64,000 nt of DNA from Luteimonas saliphila (GTDB taxonomy: Bacteria > Pseudomonadota > Gammaproteobacteria > Xanthomonadales > Xanthomonadaceae), in NCBI RefSeq assembly GCF_016774335.1, contig NZ_JAETWA010000014.1:124001-188000 (forward strand), in the 5' to 3' direction. Position 1 is the first letter of the stretch. Each line of letters starts with the position of its first letter. A program made the position numbers and the translations under genes. The notes under the pieces were generated by a model. That model was not told the origin of the DNA. It ran no database searches and saw only the letters and a list, made by a program, of their open reading frames with translations. Of the stretch, positions 28,067-36,257 are shown piece after piece.

Positions 28067-28130
28067 GGTGGGATCCGACGAAGGGTTTCATGATGCACGG
28101 TTACGGCCTCCATATGCAAGCATAAACTCC

Positions 28131-28159
28131 CAATGATGATGTTTAAAACATCATCATTG
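28131..28159. promoter_or_regulatory. Perfect 29-bp palindrome upstream of HTH-SulP operon (probable operator)
   Basis: The arm CAATGATGATGTTT is followed by one A and then the exact reverse complement of the arm: 14 paired positions with no mismatch. It is AT-rich inside a genome near 70% GC. It lies 65 bp before the HTH start codon and 58 bp after the GNAT stop. Without a GC stem and U-run it does not look like an intrinsic terminator. Confidence 0.65.
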
Positions 28160-28216
28160 TTGCCGCGACCCAAGCCGTCCCAGGCGTCCCAGGGCGCCCA
28201 AGGCGTCCGCGGGGCG

Positions 28217-28801
28217 TCAGAAGTCGATCCGCATCACGTAGCGGCGTGGCGTCGGGTGCGAGACTTCGCGGAATCCCGCGCGCTGGAACGCGCCGTGTGC
28301 ACCGACGTGCAGTTCCCCCCAGGCGATGTCGCCGCCACCGGTGGCCATCGGATAGCCCTCGAACGCGCGTGCGCCGCGCTCCCGCGCGTAGTCGACCGCC
28401 GCAGCCGTCAGTGCCCCGCTCACGCCCTGTCGGCGATGGCCCGCACGCACCGCGAAGCACACCACCGCCCAGATGCCCGGGTCGTCCCTGTCCTCGTCGC
28501 GGCCCGACCACGGCACCGGCGAATTGCGCAATGGGGCGAAGGCGCTGCGGGGCGCTAGCCGGCACCATCCCATCGGCCGGTCGTCGAGGTAGCCGATCAG
28601 CCCCGGCGCCGCGGCCTGCCGCCGGCCGACCTCCTTGCGCAGGAACGCCTCGCGCATTTCCGGGGGCATGTACCAGTATTCGCGCAGCGGCAGGATGGCG
28701 CGCTGGCACTGGCACTTCGCGGCTGCGCCGCGGCCGCCGAGGACCGCCTGCAGGTCGGCCCAGCGCGAGACGGTGGCGGGTTCGACGACGAGTGCGGGCA
28801 T
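28217..28801 (-). CDS. GNAT-family N-acetyltransferase
   Basis: 194 residues. The acetyl-CoA site is in VVCFAVRAGHRRQGVSGALT (R/Q-x2-G-x-G/A), preceded by PGLIGYLDDRPMGWCRLAPR and followed by YARERGARAFEGYP and HVGAHGAFQRAGFREV. The N-terminal CQCQRAILPLREYW segment, with cysteines after a helical start, is seen in a subgroup of these acetyltransferases. The start at 28801 (MPALVV) leaves out a 22-codon extension of noise. Substrate unknown. It is upstream of, and may or may not be co-transcribed with, the HTH-SulP genes. Confidence 0.8.
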   Translation of the reverse strand: MPALVVEPATVSRWADLQAVLGGRGAAAKCQCQRAILPLREYWYMPPEMREAFLRKEVGRRQAAAPGLIGYLDDRPMGWCRLAPRSAFAPLRNSPVPWSGRDEDRDDPGIWAVVCFAVRAGHRRQGVSGALTAAAVDYARERGARAFEGYPMATGGGDIAWGELHVGAHGAFQRAGFREVSHPTPRRYVMRIDF

Positions 28802-28909
28802 GGCGGCGCGGAACGCACGGGGACCGTCATCATGCCTGCGAAAACGCCGCCGGTGGCCGCAGGCCACGGCGCCACTGCGCAGTCCACCACGGCGTCGAGA
28901 CTGCGGCGG

Positions 28910-29797
28910 CTATTCCAGCACCAGCTCGGCGCTGCCCGAGAACGTCTCCATCCGGATCTCGCCCGAGCCGCTGCCGAAGGTGTGCTCGAAGCTCGAGCCG
29001 GGACCGTACTTGGGTTTGTCGACCTGCACACCAGGCCCGCGCAGGTCGCCGCTGAAGCTCTCGGCGCGCACGCGCGCGGAGAGCGACTTCGGCAGCGCGA
29101 TGCGGATGTCGCCGCTGACCGATTCGGCGCTGATCCGGCCGCCTTCGGCCAGGCCGCCGGTATAGCTGGCATCGCCCGAGACGCTGCTGGTGCTGAGCCG
29201 GCGGGTGGCTTCGCCGCGGGTGTCGATCTGGATGTCGCCCGACACCGTTTCGGCCGAGATCTCGCCGTCGATGCGGCCGCGCAGCGCGATGTTGCCGCTC
29301 ACGCTCTCCAGGTCCAGCTTGCGGCTGTTGAGGTTGAGCCGCTGGTTGCCGCTGACGCTGTCGATGTTGACCTCGCGTGGAGCGCCGACCGCGACCACGT
29401 CGCCGCTGACGCTGTTGATCCCGAGCTCGCCGCCGGCGACGCCGGACACGTCGATGTCCACCGCGACGCCGTGGATCTCCAGGTCGACCTGGCGCGGCAC
29501 GCTGAGCAGCAACGTGGTCGGCTCGGCGTTGCGTCCGTTGCGCGGGTAGCGCACCTTGACCTCGAGGCTCCTGCGGTCGCCCTCGATCTGCAGGCGTTCG
29601 ACACCATCGCCGAGGCTGCCGGCGATGTGGACCTCGGGCCGGTCCCAGGCGCGCACTTCGATCCGGCCCTTCACGTTCGACACTTCCAGGCTGCCGCGCG
29701 GGTCGAGCGGCCGGGTCTCGTCGATCGGGGTGGCGGCGAATGCCGGGGCGATGGCCATGGCGCCCAGCAGGGCGGCGGTCAGGATCGGGAATTTCAT
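28910..29797 (-). CDS. Secreted DUF4097 beta-helix protein
   Basis: 295 residues. Signal peptide MKFPILTAALLGAMAIAPAFA, then a repetitive beta-strand domain in which the motif SVSGD/N recurs about every 18-25 residues (INSVSGDVVAV, IDSVSGNQRLN, LESVSGNIALRG, AETVSGDIQID, TSSVSGDASYTG, AESVSGDIRIA, AESFSGDLRG, METFSGSAEL). This is the DUF4097 adhesin-like stacked repeat. It is the third gene of a sigma / anti-sigma-like / DUF4097 set, so it may be the effector or sensor of that envelope-stress unit. Its biochemical role is not known. Confidence 0.86.
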   Translation of the reverse strand: MKFPILTAALLGAMAIAPAFAATPIDETRPLDPRGSLEVSNVKGRIEVRAWDRPEVHIAGSLGDGVERLQIEGDRRSLEVKVRYPRNGRNAEPTTLLLSVPRQVDLEIHGVAVDIDVSGVAGGELGINSVSGDVVAVGAPREVNIDSVSGNQRLNLNSRKLDLESVSGNIALRGRIDGEISAETVSGDIQIDTRGEATRRLSTSSVSGDASYTGGLAEGGRISAESVSGDIRIALPKSLSARVRAESFSGDLRGPGVQVDKPKYGPGSSFEHTFGSGSGEIRMETFSGSAELVLE

Positions 29798-29837
29798 CGG
29801 ATGGCTCCTCGGGAACGTGGGGCGACGGGACCGGTGC

Positions 29838-30368
29838 TCAGGCCCGGCCAAGGCGTTGGGTCAGCGACAGGCGCTGGGCATAGATGCGTTGCAGCCGCTG
29901 CAGCAGGAAGACGGCATCGGGATCCTGCGCCAGCGCGTCGCGCACCGCCTCGGCGCTGGCGTCGAGGTGGAGCAGGGCGGCGGGTTCGGCCCTGGGTGGT
30001 CGCGCGGCGGACAATTCCAGCAGCGCGCCCTGGTATTCGCGGGCCATGGCGTCGGCTTCGAGCACCAGCGGCGCGGGCGTGGTGGCCGCTGGCACGTCCA
30101 CCGCTGCCGGGACGACTTCGGGCGTATCGGGCCGCAACTGCCAGCCCAGGCCGATCGCCATCGCCAGCACCGCTGCCGTGGCCAGGGCGGACAGTGCCCG
30201 GGGCCGCATGCGCGCTGTCGGCGATCCGAGGCGATGCTGGGGTGCTTCGGCCAGGCGTTCGGCAATCCCGGGCCAGAGCTCGCGCGCTGGCGGCATGTCC
30301 GTCCGCAGGCCGCGCAGTTGCAGGCGCAGCGCGGCGGGCAGGTCGGAACCGGAGGGGTCGTGGTTCAT
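29838..30368 (-). CDS. Membrane-anchored anti-sigma-like protein
   Basis: 176 residues. A short cytoplasmic N terminus (LRLQLRGLRTDMPPARELWPGIAERL) precedes a single membrane helix (about residues 58-75, LSALATAAVLAMAIGLGWQL) and a periplasmic helical tail (EALDAMAREYQ-like; LLQRLQRIYAQRLSLTQRL). The N-terminal LWPGIAERLA pattern is common in proteins encoded after ECF sigma genes. It starts within the sigma gene (ATGA overlap), which supports an anti-sigma role. No zinc site is visible. Confidence 0.72.
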   Translation of the reverse strand: MNHDPSGSDLPAALRLQLRGLRTDMPPARELWPGIAERLAEAPQHRLGSPTARMRPRALSALATAAVLAMAIGLGWQLRPDTPEVVPAAVDVPAATTPAPLVLEADAMAREYQGALLELSAARPPRAEPAALLHLDASAEAVRDALAQDPDAVFLLQRLQRIYAQRLSLTQRLGRA

Positions 30369-30949
30369 GCGGGGTCTCCCAGCTTCGCGCGCAGCAGCCT
30401 GCGCGCACGGTGCAGTTGTGCCTTGGAACTGCCGACCGCCATCTCCAGCGTGTCGGCGATTTCCTCGTGTTTCCAGCCCTCGACGTCGTACAGCACCAGC
30501 ACCGCGCGGGCGCGCGGCGGCAGGCTGGCCACCGCCTGCTCCAGGTCCATCGACAGCGCGGTGCCATGCCCGGCGGAATCGGCCGTGCCGATGCCGTCGA
30601 TCGCGTCCTCGTCGTGGTCCATGGCGGGCGCGGCACGGCGGCTGCGCAGTTCCATCAGTGCGGTATTGGCCGCCAGCCGGTGCAGCCAGGTGCCGAAGGC
30701 GCTTTCGAAGCGGAACGTCGGCAACGCCTGCCAGGCACGGACGAAGGCCTCCTGGGTCAGGTCCTCGGCGCGACTGTGCTGGTGGCCCACCAGCCGCAGG
30801 ATCACGCCGTGGACGCGGCCGGCATGCCGCCGGTACAGCGTCTCGAACGCGGCCACGTCGCCGCTGGCGGATGCCCGCGCCAGCGCGTGGTCCAGGTCGG
30901 TCGCGGAGCCCGCCACTTCCGGGGATGCACTCATCGTCGCCATCAGCAT
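30365..30949 (-). CDS. ECF-family RNA polymerase sigma factor
   Basis: 194 residues. Region 2: FETLYRRHAGRVHGVILRLV, then AEDLTQEAFVRAWQALPTF and ESAFGTWLHRLAANTAL. Region 4: LPPRARAVLVLYDVEGWKHE, then EIADTLEMAVGSSKAQLHRARRLLR. The ATG at 30949 is chosen because GGAG lies 6 nt upstream; ATGs at 30943 and 30934 are alternatives. It heads a three-gene transcript with the anti-sigma-like and DUF4097 genes. The signal is unknown but probably envelope related. Confidence 0.9.
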   Translation of the reverse strand: MLMATMSASPEVAGSATDLDHALARASASGDVAAFETLYRRHAGRVHGVILRLVGHQHSRAEDLTQEAFVRAWQALPTFRFESAFGTWLHRLAANTALMELRSRRAAPAMDHDEDAIDGIGTADSAGHGTALSMDLEQAVASLPPRARAVLVLYDVEGWKHEEIADTLEMAVGSSKAQLHRARRLLRAKLGDPA

Positions 30950-31145
30950 ATCCACTCCGATGCGCGCGCGCGGGCCAGGGTTTAAAGCCGGTCTGGTCCG
31001 CACCGGACGGCGGCAAGCGCCGTGCCGCTCCCCGATCGGCCTGCCGGACCCGGACCTTTCGGGAGTCGATGGCGCGGGTCATCCACGCCGCTTGCTTCAA
31101 TGCCGGATACGCCGGCTGGCGGGGCTGCGGATCCATCCGGGGACC

Positions 31146-31186
31146 TTGCAATCGGGCGCGCTGTTGTTATCGTGCAATCGATTGCA
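31146..31186 (+). promoter_or_regulatory. LacI-type operator and candidate promoter of plus-strand glycoside operon
   Basis: TGCAATCGATTGCA (31173-31186) is a perfect 14-bp palindrome with the central CG expected for LacI-family operators. A half site TGCAATCG lies at 31147-31154. A weak sigma-70-like pair TTGCAA (31146-31151), 16 nt, TATCGT (31168-31173) would place the full operator at the transcription start. The rest of the 444-bp gap (31004-31447), including a leader of about 260 nt to the first gene, shows no other feature. Confidence 0.7.
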
Positions 31187-31447
31187 TCCGTCCGGATCCA
31201 CGTGTCTGTACCGGTTGGGAGGCCGGTGGAGAATGGGAATCTCGTCGAGCAGGCCGCATGCGGCCGGCGCGCGCACAGCGCGTCCCCAGGTCACCGCGAT
31301 TCATGAACCTGTCCGTCCGCGGGTTGCTCCGGCTGCCGCGCGACGTATGTTCCATCCTTCGCCGACAGCGTCCCCAAGTAGCCGCGCATTTGTCGAGGCC
31401 GGACACTTTCGCGAACCGCCGCATGGGCGAACCGTGGGAGGCCTGAC

Positions 31448-32320
31448 TTGAAGCACACATTCACCCGGCGCGACGCGCTGCGCGCCACGATGGTGGGCGG
31501 GCTGGGGCTGGCGGCGTCGGGCCTCGTCCCGGCGGCCGCTACCGCCGTCCGGCCGCTGAAGGGCAATCTGAAGCATTCCGTCGCGCGCTGGACGTTCGGG
31601 CAAACGCCGATCGCCGAGCTGTGCCGGACCGTGAAGCAGATCGGCTTTTCCGCCATCGACCTCGTCGGCCCGGACGACTGGCCCATCCTGAAGGCGCATG
31701 ACGTGCACAGCTCGATGTGCAACGGCGCCGAACTCGGGCTGGAACGTGGATTTGCCGACACCCGCTTCCACGACGAGCTGGTGGCGCGCTACACCCGCCA
31801 TATCGATCTGGTGGCCGATGCCGGGTACCGCAACCTGATCTGCTTTTCCGGCAACCGCAACGGGATGGACCCGGCCGAAGGCCTGGCCAATTCGGCGGCC
31901 GGCCTCAAGCGCATCCTCGGGCATGCGGAGAAGCGTGGCGTCGTACTGGTGATGGAACTGCTGAACTCGCGCGTCGACCACCCCGACTACCTGTGCGACC
32001 GCTCCGCCTGGGGCGTCGAACTGTGCGAGACGCTGGGCTCGGACCACTTCGGCCTGCTCTACGACATCTACCACATGCAGATCATGGAGGGCGACATCAT
32101 CGCCACCATCCGTCGCCACCACCGGCACTTCCTGCATTACCACACCGCAGGGGTGCCCGGTCGGCACGAGATCGGCGAGGACCAGGAGCTGAACTACCCG
32201 GCCATCTGCCGCGCGATCCGCGACACCGGATTCGACGGGTACATCGCCCAGGAATTCATGCCGTCGGCGCCGGACCCGGTCGCCTCGCTGCGCGAGGCCA
32301 TCCGCCTGTGCGACGTGTAA
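31448..32320 (+). CDS. Tat-exported xylose-isomerase-like TIM-barrel protein (hydroxypyruvate isomerase-like)
   Basis: 290 residues. The TTG start at 31448 is preceded by GGGAGG at 6-nt spacing and gives a complete twin-arginine signal (FTRRDALRATMVGGLGLAAS). The mature part is a sugar-phosphate-isomerase/epimerase (AP_endonuc_2) barrel. Metal-binding residues are apparent in VVLVMELLNSR (Glu), LLYDIYHMQ (Asp), FLHYHTAGVPGRHEIG (His) and YIAQEFMPS (Glu). Export makes a true intermediary-metabolism isomerase unlikely. In this operon it is more likely a periplasmic keto-sugar isomerase or 3-keto-glycoside-cleaving enzyme. It is the first gene after the LacI-type operator. Confidence 0.82.
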   Translation: MKHTFTRRDALRATMVGGLGLAASGLVPAAATAVRPLKGNLKHSVARWTFGQTPIAELCRTVKQIGFSAIDLVGPDDWPILKAHDVHSSMCNGAELGLERGFADTRFHDELVARYTRHIDLVADAGYRNLICFSGNRNGMDPAEGLANSAAGLKRILGHAEKRGVVLVMELLNSRVDHPDYLCDRSAWGVELCETLGSDHFGLLYDIYHMQIMEGDIIATIRRHHRHFLHYHTAGVPGRHEIGEDQELNYPAICRAIRDTGFDGYIAQEFMPSAPDPVASLREAIRLCDV

Positions 32321-32350
32321 CCCCCCGCCTCAACCAGGAACGCAGTCTCA

Positions 32351-34036
32351 ATGGCGAACAATGATTACGACGCGATCGTCGTCGGCTCGGGCATCAGCGG
32401 CGGCTGGGCCGCCAAGGAACTGGCCGAGAAGGGACTCAAGGTGCTGATGCTCGAGCGCGGCCGCAACATCGAGCACATCAAGGACTACGTCAACGCGCAC
32501 AACGAGGCCTGGGACTACCCGCATCGCAACGTGCCCACCCAGGCGATGAAGCAGGCGCACCCGGTCCTGCGCCGCGACTACCCGCTGTCCGAGAGTACCT
32601 ACGGGATGTGGGCCGACGAGTCGGAATGCCCGTACACCGAAACCAAGCGCTTCGACTGGTTCCGCGGCTACCACGTCGGCGGCCGCTCGCTGATGTGGGG
32701 CCGGCAGAGCTACCGCTTCTCGCAGATGGATTTCGAGGCCAACGCGCGCGAGGGCATCGCCATCGACTGGCCGATCCGCTACGAGGACCTCGCGCCCTGG
32801 TACGACCACGTCGAGACGTTCGCCGGCATCGCCGGCACGGTCGAGGGCCTGGACGTGCTGCCCGATGGCAAGTTCCTGCCCCCGATCCCGCTGAACGTGG
32901 TCGAGAAGGACGTGGCCGCGCGCATCCGCAAGGCCTTCGGCGGCAGCCGCCACATGATCCACTCGCGCACCGCCAACATCACCGAACCGCGACCCGAACA
33001 GGGGCGGGCCAACTGCCAGTACCGCAACAAATGCATCCTGGGCTGCCCCTACGGCGCCTACTTCTCGACCCAGTCGGCCACCCTGCCGGCGGCGATGCAG
33101 ACCGGCAACCTCACCCTGCGCCCGTTCTCGATCGTCCGGCAGGTGCTGTACGACAAGGATCGCAAGCGCGCGCGGGGCGTCGAGATCGTGGACGCCGAGA
33201 CCGGCCAGACCTACGAGTACACGGCCAAGGTGATCTTCCTCAACGCCTCGGCGTTCAATTCGACCTGGGTGCTGATGAACTCGGCCACCGACGTGTGGGA
33301 AGGCGGGCTGGGTTCCTCATCCGGCGAGCTGGGCCACAACGTCATGGACCACCATTTCGAGGCCGGCGCCCAGGGCGTCGTCGACGGTTTCGAAGACAGG
33401 TACTACTCCGGACGCCGCCCCTGCGGCTTCTACATCCCCCGCTTCCGCAACGTCGGCGACGACCGCCGCGACTACCTGCGCGGGTTCGGCTACCAGGGGG
33501 GCGCGAGCCGCCAGGACTGGTCGCGCAGCGTCGCCGAAATGGGCATCGGCGCGGGCCTGAAACAGGCCGCGAGCGTGCCGGGCGACTGGAGCATCGGCAT
33601 GACCGCATTCGGCGAGATGCTGCCTTACCACGACAACACCATCCGCCTCGACCACGGCACCAAGGACAAGTGGGGCCTGCCGGTGCTGGCGATGGACGTG
33701 TCGATCCGCGACAACGAGCGGGCCATGCGCAAGGACATGGCCGCCGATGCCGCCGAGATGCTGGAAGCGGCGGGCGTTCGCGACGTGCGGACCTACGAAG
33801 CCGAACCCGCGCCCGGCCGGGCGATCCACGAGATGGGCACCGCGCGCATGGGCCGCGACCCGAAGAGCTCGGTACTCAACGGACACAACCAGGTCTGGGA
33901 CGCGCCCAACGTGTACGTGACCGACGGCGCCTGCATGACCTCGGCCAGCTGCGTCAATCCGTCGCTGACCTACATGGCACTGACCGCGCGCGCCGCCGAC
34001 CATGCGGTGCGCGAACTCAAGGCGGGGAACCTGTGA
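32351..34036 (+). CDS. GMC oxidoreductase, large subunit of a probable glycoside 3-dehydrogenase (set 1)
   Basis: 561 residues. FAD-binding DAIVVGSGISGGWAAKELAE at the N terminus; FAD/substrate segments RGYHVGGRSLMWGRQSYRF and NKCILGCPYGAYFSTQSATL; C terminus IHEMGTARMGRDPKSS, then VYVTDGACMTSASCVNPSLT. It has no signal peptide, but the next gene encodes a Tat-signal partner. That is the arrangement of gluconate-2-dehydrogenase and of glucoside 3-dehydrogenases, where the flavoprotein is exported by hitch-hiking. The DUF1080 gene downstream favours sugar C3 oxidation. The electron acceptor is not encoded here. The stop overlaps the next start (TGATG). Confidence 0.85.
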   Translation: MANNDYDAIVVGSGISGGWAAKELAEKGLKVLMLERGRNIEHIKDYVNAHNEAWDYPHRNVPTQAMKQAHPVLRRDYPLSESTYGMWADESECPYTETKRFDWFRGYHVGGRSLMWGRQSYRFSQMDFEANAREGIAIDWPIRYEDLAPWYDHVETFAGIAGTVEGLDVLPDGKFLPPIPLNVVEKDVAARIRKAFGGSRHMIHSRTANITEPRPEQGRANCQYRNKCILGCPYGAYFSTQSATLPAAMQTGNLTLRPFSIVRQVLYDKDRKRARGVEIVDAETGQTYEYTAKVIFLNASAFNSTWVLMNSATDVWEGGLGSSSGELGHNVMDHHFEAGAQGVVDGFEDRYYSGRRPCGFYIPRFRNVGDDRRDYLRGFGYQGGASRQDWSRSVAEMGIGAGLKQAASVPGDWSIGMTAFGEMLPYHDNTIRLDHGTKDKWGLPVLAMDVSIRDNERAMRKDMAADAAEMLEAAGVRDVRTYEAEPAPGRAIHEMGTARMGRDPKSSVLNGHNQVWDAPNVYVTDGACMTSASCVNPSLTYMALTARAADHAVRELKAGNL

Positions 34037-34611
34037 TGGATCGTCGCGAACTGCTGAAGATGATCGCGTCCGCCACCGGCGTGGCGATGGTCGGCGTGCC
34101 GGCCTTCGTCCTCGGGCAGGCGCCGGTTCCGCAGGCGGGCGCGGACTTCACCGCCGAAGACATCGCGTTGCTGGACGAGATCGCCGAGGCCATCATCCCG
34201 CGCACCGACACGCCCGGGGCGAAGGATGCGGAGGTGGGCGCGTTCATGGCGCGCTTCGTCACCGACTGCTACACCCCCGAGGACCAGGCCGCCTTCCGCG
34301 CTGGGCTGGCCGACCTGGACCGTCGTGCCGACGGAAGCTTCATGGCCTTGCCGCCCGCGGCCCGCCTGCAGATGCTCACCGCCCTGGACCGTGAGGCGGT
34401 GGAACAGGCGCGTCGGGCATGGGTGGCCGCCGACGGATCGGGCAGCGGGAGCGGGGTGCACCCCTTCACGATGATCAAGCAGCTGGTACTCTTCAGCTTC
34501 TTCACCTCCAAGGTGGGCGCCACCGAAGTGCTGCGCTACGACCCGGTGCCTGGGGGCTACGACGGCGACCTGCCCTACGAGCCGGGCACGCCGGCATGGG
34601 CGACACGATGA
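34036..34611 (+). CDS. Gluconate 2-dehydrogenase subunit 3-like Tat partner (set 1)
   Basis: 191 residues. Twin-arginine-like start MDRRELLKMIASATGVAMVG followed by a cleavage region near FVLGQAPVPQAG. The body (FTAEDIALLDEIAEAIIPRT, then GAKDAEVGAFMARFVTDCY) is the subunit-3 domain that stabilises and helps export the GMC flavoprotein. It overlaps the GMC gene by one base and the DUF1080 gene by four bases, so the three are made as a coupled unit. Confidence 0.84.
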   Translation: MDRRELLKMIASATGVAMVGVPAFVLGQAPVPQAGADFTAEDIALLDEIAEAIIPRTDTPGAKDAEVGAFMARFVTDCYTPEDQAAFRAGLADLDRRADGSFMALPPAARLQMLTALDREAVEQARRAWVAADGSGSGSGVHPFTMIKQLVLFSFFTSKVGATEVLRYDPVPGGYDGDLPYEPGTPAWATR

Positions 34612-35384
34612 TGCCCGGCCGCTGCCACCGCTCGCGGCGCGACCGCATGGCCGCACGCGCGCTCCTGCTGGCCGGCGGCGTGCTTGGCTGCGCCAACGCG
34701 CCGGCCCACGATCCCTCGGCCGATCCGGAGAAGACCGAAGCCTGGACCCCGGTGCCGGCGGTCGTGGCCACGCCCGTGGGCGCGGCGCCATCGGATGCGG
34801 TGGTGCTGTTCGACGGCAGCGGCCTGGGTGCGTGGGAGTCGGAGCAGGGCGGCGATGCGCCGTGGAAGGTGGCCGATGGCGTGCTCACCGTGGTACCCGG
34901 CAGCAAGGGCATCCGCACCCGCCAGCGCTTCTGCGACATCCAGCTGCACATCGAGTGGCGCAGCCCCGCGAAGACCAGCGGGTTCGACGGCCAGAACCGC
35001 GGCAACAGCGGCATCTTCCTGCAGGAGCGCTACGAACTGCAGGTGCTCGACAGCCACGACAACCCCACCTATCCCAACGGCCAGGCGGCCTCGATCTACA
35101 AGCAGGCCATCCCGCTGGTGAACGCCTCGCGCCCGCCGGGCGAGTGGCAGTCCTACGACGTGATCTGGAAGGCGCCGCGCTTTTCCGAAGGCGGTGGCCT
35201 GCTGTCGCCCGCGCGCATCACCGTGCTGCACAACGGCGTGCTGGTGCAGGACGACACGGTGATCGCCGGCACCACCGAATACCGCGGCCCACCGACCTAC
35301 GCCCCGCACGGCTGTGCTCCGATCTATCTTCAGGACCACGACTCCGAGGTCAGCTTCCGCAACATCTGGGTGCGGGAACTCTAA
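34608..35384 (+). CDS. DUF1080 (3-keto-disaccharide hydrolase family) lipoprotein
   Basis: 258 residues. The start at 34608 overlaps the previous stop (ATGA). The signal ends ALLLAGGVLGCANAP, a lipobox that should place the protein on a membrane facing the periplasm. The mature domain is a concanavalin-like beta sandwich: DAVVLFDGSGLGAWESEQ, IRTRQRFCDIQLHIEWRSP, NRGNSGIFLQERYELQVLDS, PPGEWQSYDVIWKAPRF, and a C-terminal HDSEVSFRNIWVREL. This is the Pfam family now named 3-keto-disaccharide hydrolase, whose members cleave glycosides after C3 oxidation. Together with the upstream dehydrogenase this suggests oxidise-then-cleave chemistry. Confidence 0.86.
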   Translation: MMPGRCHRSRRDRMAARALLLAGGVLGCANAPAHDPSADPEKTEAWTPVPAVVATPVGAAPSDAVVLFDGSGLGAWESEQGGDAPWKVADGVLTVVPGSKGIRTRQRFCDIQLHIEWRSPAKTSGFDGQNRGNSGIFLQERYELQVLDSHDNPTYPNGQAASIYKQAIPLVNASRPPGEWQSYDVIWKAPRFSEGGGLLSPARITVLHNGVLVQDDTVIAGTTEYRGPPTYAPHGCAPIYLQDHDSEVSFRNIWVREL

Positions 35385-35425
35385 CTACGCGCGGGCGCCG
35401 GGTGCGATCCGGGCAGCATGCGGCG

Positions 35426-35454
35426 ACCCGGGCACGGTCGCGCGCTGCCCGGGT
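35426..35454. terminator. Hairpin between convergent operons (bidirectional terminator candidate)
   Basis: ACCCGGGCA and TGCCCGGGT form a perfect 9-bp stem around an 11-nt loop, in the 84-bp space between the convergent stops at 35384 and 35469. No U-run follows on either strand, so termination may need other factors. Confidence 0.5.
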
Positions 35455-35468
35455 GCCGGGCACGACGG

Positions 35469-36257
35469 TCAGCCCACGGGATACGCGAACTCGCTCAGCC
35501 CGAGGTCCGCCAGCACCGTCTCCAGATGACGGTAGGCCTCCGGCGTCGGCCCGGGGTAGTCCCCGGCGATCGCCACGTTGCCCATGTAGCCGATGTCTTC
35601 CATGCCGTCCGGCGTGCAGAAATAGGCGGCCAGGACCAGGTTGCGCAGCCGGACGAAGGCCTCGGCCATGCGCTGGAACTGCCGCGGGGTCTGGTCGTTG
35701 CGGTAGGCGATGTCGTCGATGATCGCCAGCTGCTGCGCCGTGGCCAGCGCCGTGAACGGCTGCGAGAAGCGCAAGGCGGCTTCGTCCTCGAGCCAGGCGA
35801 GGGCCGACAGCACGGTCAGCCGGTCCTGCTGCTGGTCGGGGTAGGGCGCACTCACCCATTCGTCGATCACCGTCGGCACCTGCACGGCGGACGCCGACGG
35901 CGACTTGCCTTCCGCCGGGACGATGATGTCCGACAGCAATGCCAGCAGCGACAGCTGGGCCGACGTCAACGTCAGCGGCCAGGGCGCTTCAGGCGGCGTG
36001 ATCAGGTCCGGATCCTTGCCGTAACCGCTGGCCGTCACCGGCTGCAGGTCCAGCTCGGGCCAGTGTCCCGCATCCGCGAGGCCGTCGGTGGCATCTCCCG
36101 TCGATGGCGACCCGCAGGCGGACAGTGCAGGCAGCATGGCGCTTGCCGCCAGTGCGGCCAGCAGCTTGAGCGAATCGCGCCGGCTCAGCTTGTTCGCGTA
36201 CGCAGGTGCGTCGCTGTCGGTTCGGGCGGCAATGCCCTGGTCGTCTGGGTTCCGCAT
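35469..36257 (-). CDS. Gluconate 2-dehydrogenase subunit 3-like Tat partner (set 2)
   Basis: About 262 residues from the ATG at 36257; a GTG at 36260 is equally placed. Twin-arginine signal NKLSRRDSLKLLAALAASAM, ending LSACGSP, which also matches a lipobox. The subunit-3 domain contains LTSAQLSLLALLSDIIVPAE and later QQLAIIDDIAYRN, RMAEAFVRLRNLVLAAYFCT and DYPGPTPEAYRHLE. It is about 70 residues longer than the set 1 partner. It overlaps the end of the second GMC gene (TGATG) and is the last gene of the minus-strand operon. Confidence 0.82.
   Translation of the reverse strand: MRNPDDQGIAARTDSDAPAYANKLSRRDSLKLLAALAASAMLPALSACGSPSTGDATDGLADAGHWPELDLQPVTASGYGKDPDLITPPEAPWPLTLTSAQLSLLALLSDIIVPAEGKSPSASAVQVPTVIDEWVSAPYPDQQQDRLTVLSALAWLEDEAALRFSQPFTALATAQQLAIIDDIAYRNDQTPRQFQRMAEAFVRLRNLVLAAYFCTPDGMEDIGYMGNVAIAGDYPGPTPEAYRHLETVLADLGLSEFAYPVG

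Noticed and set aside
31022-31306. Small gene of 94 codons before the plus-strand glycoside operon
   Set aside because: It spans the operator and predicted promoter and shows no protein-like pattern.
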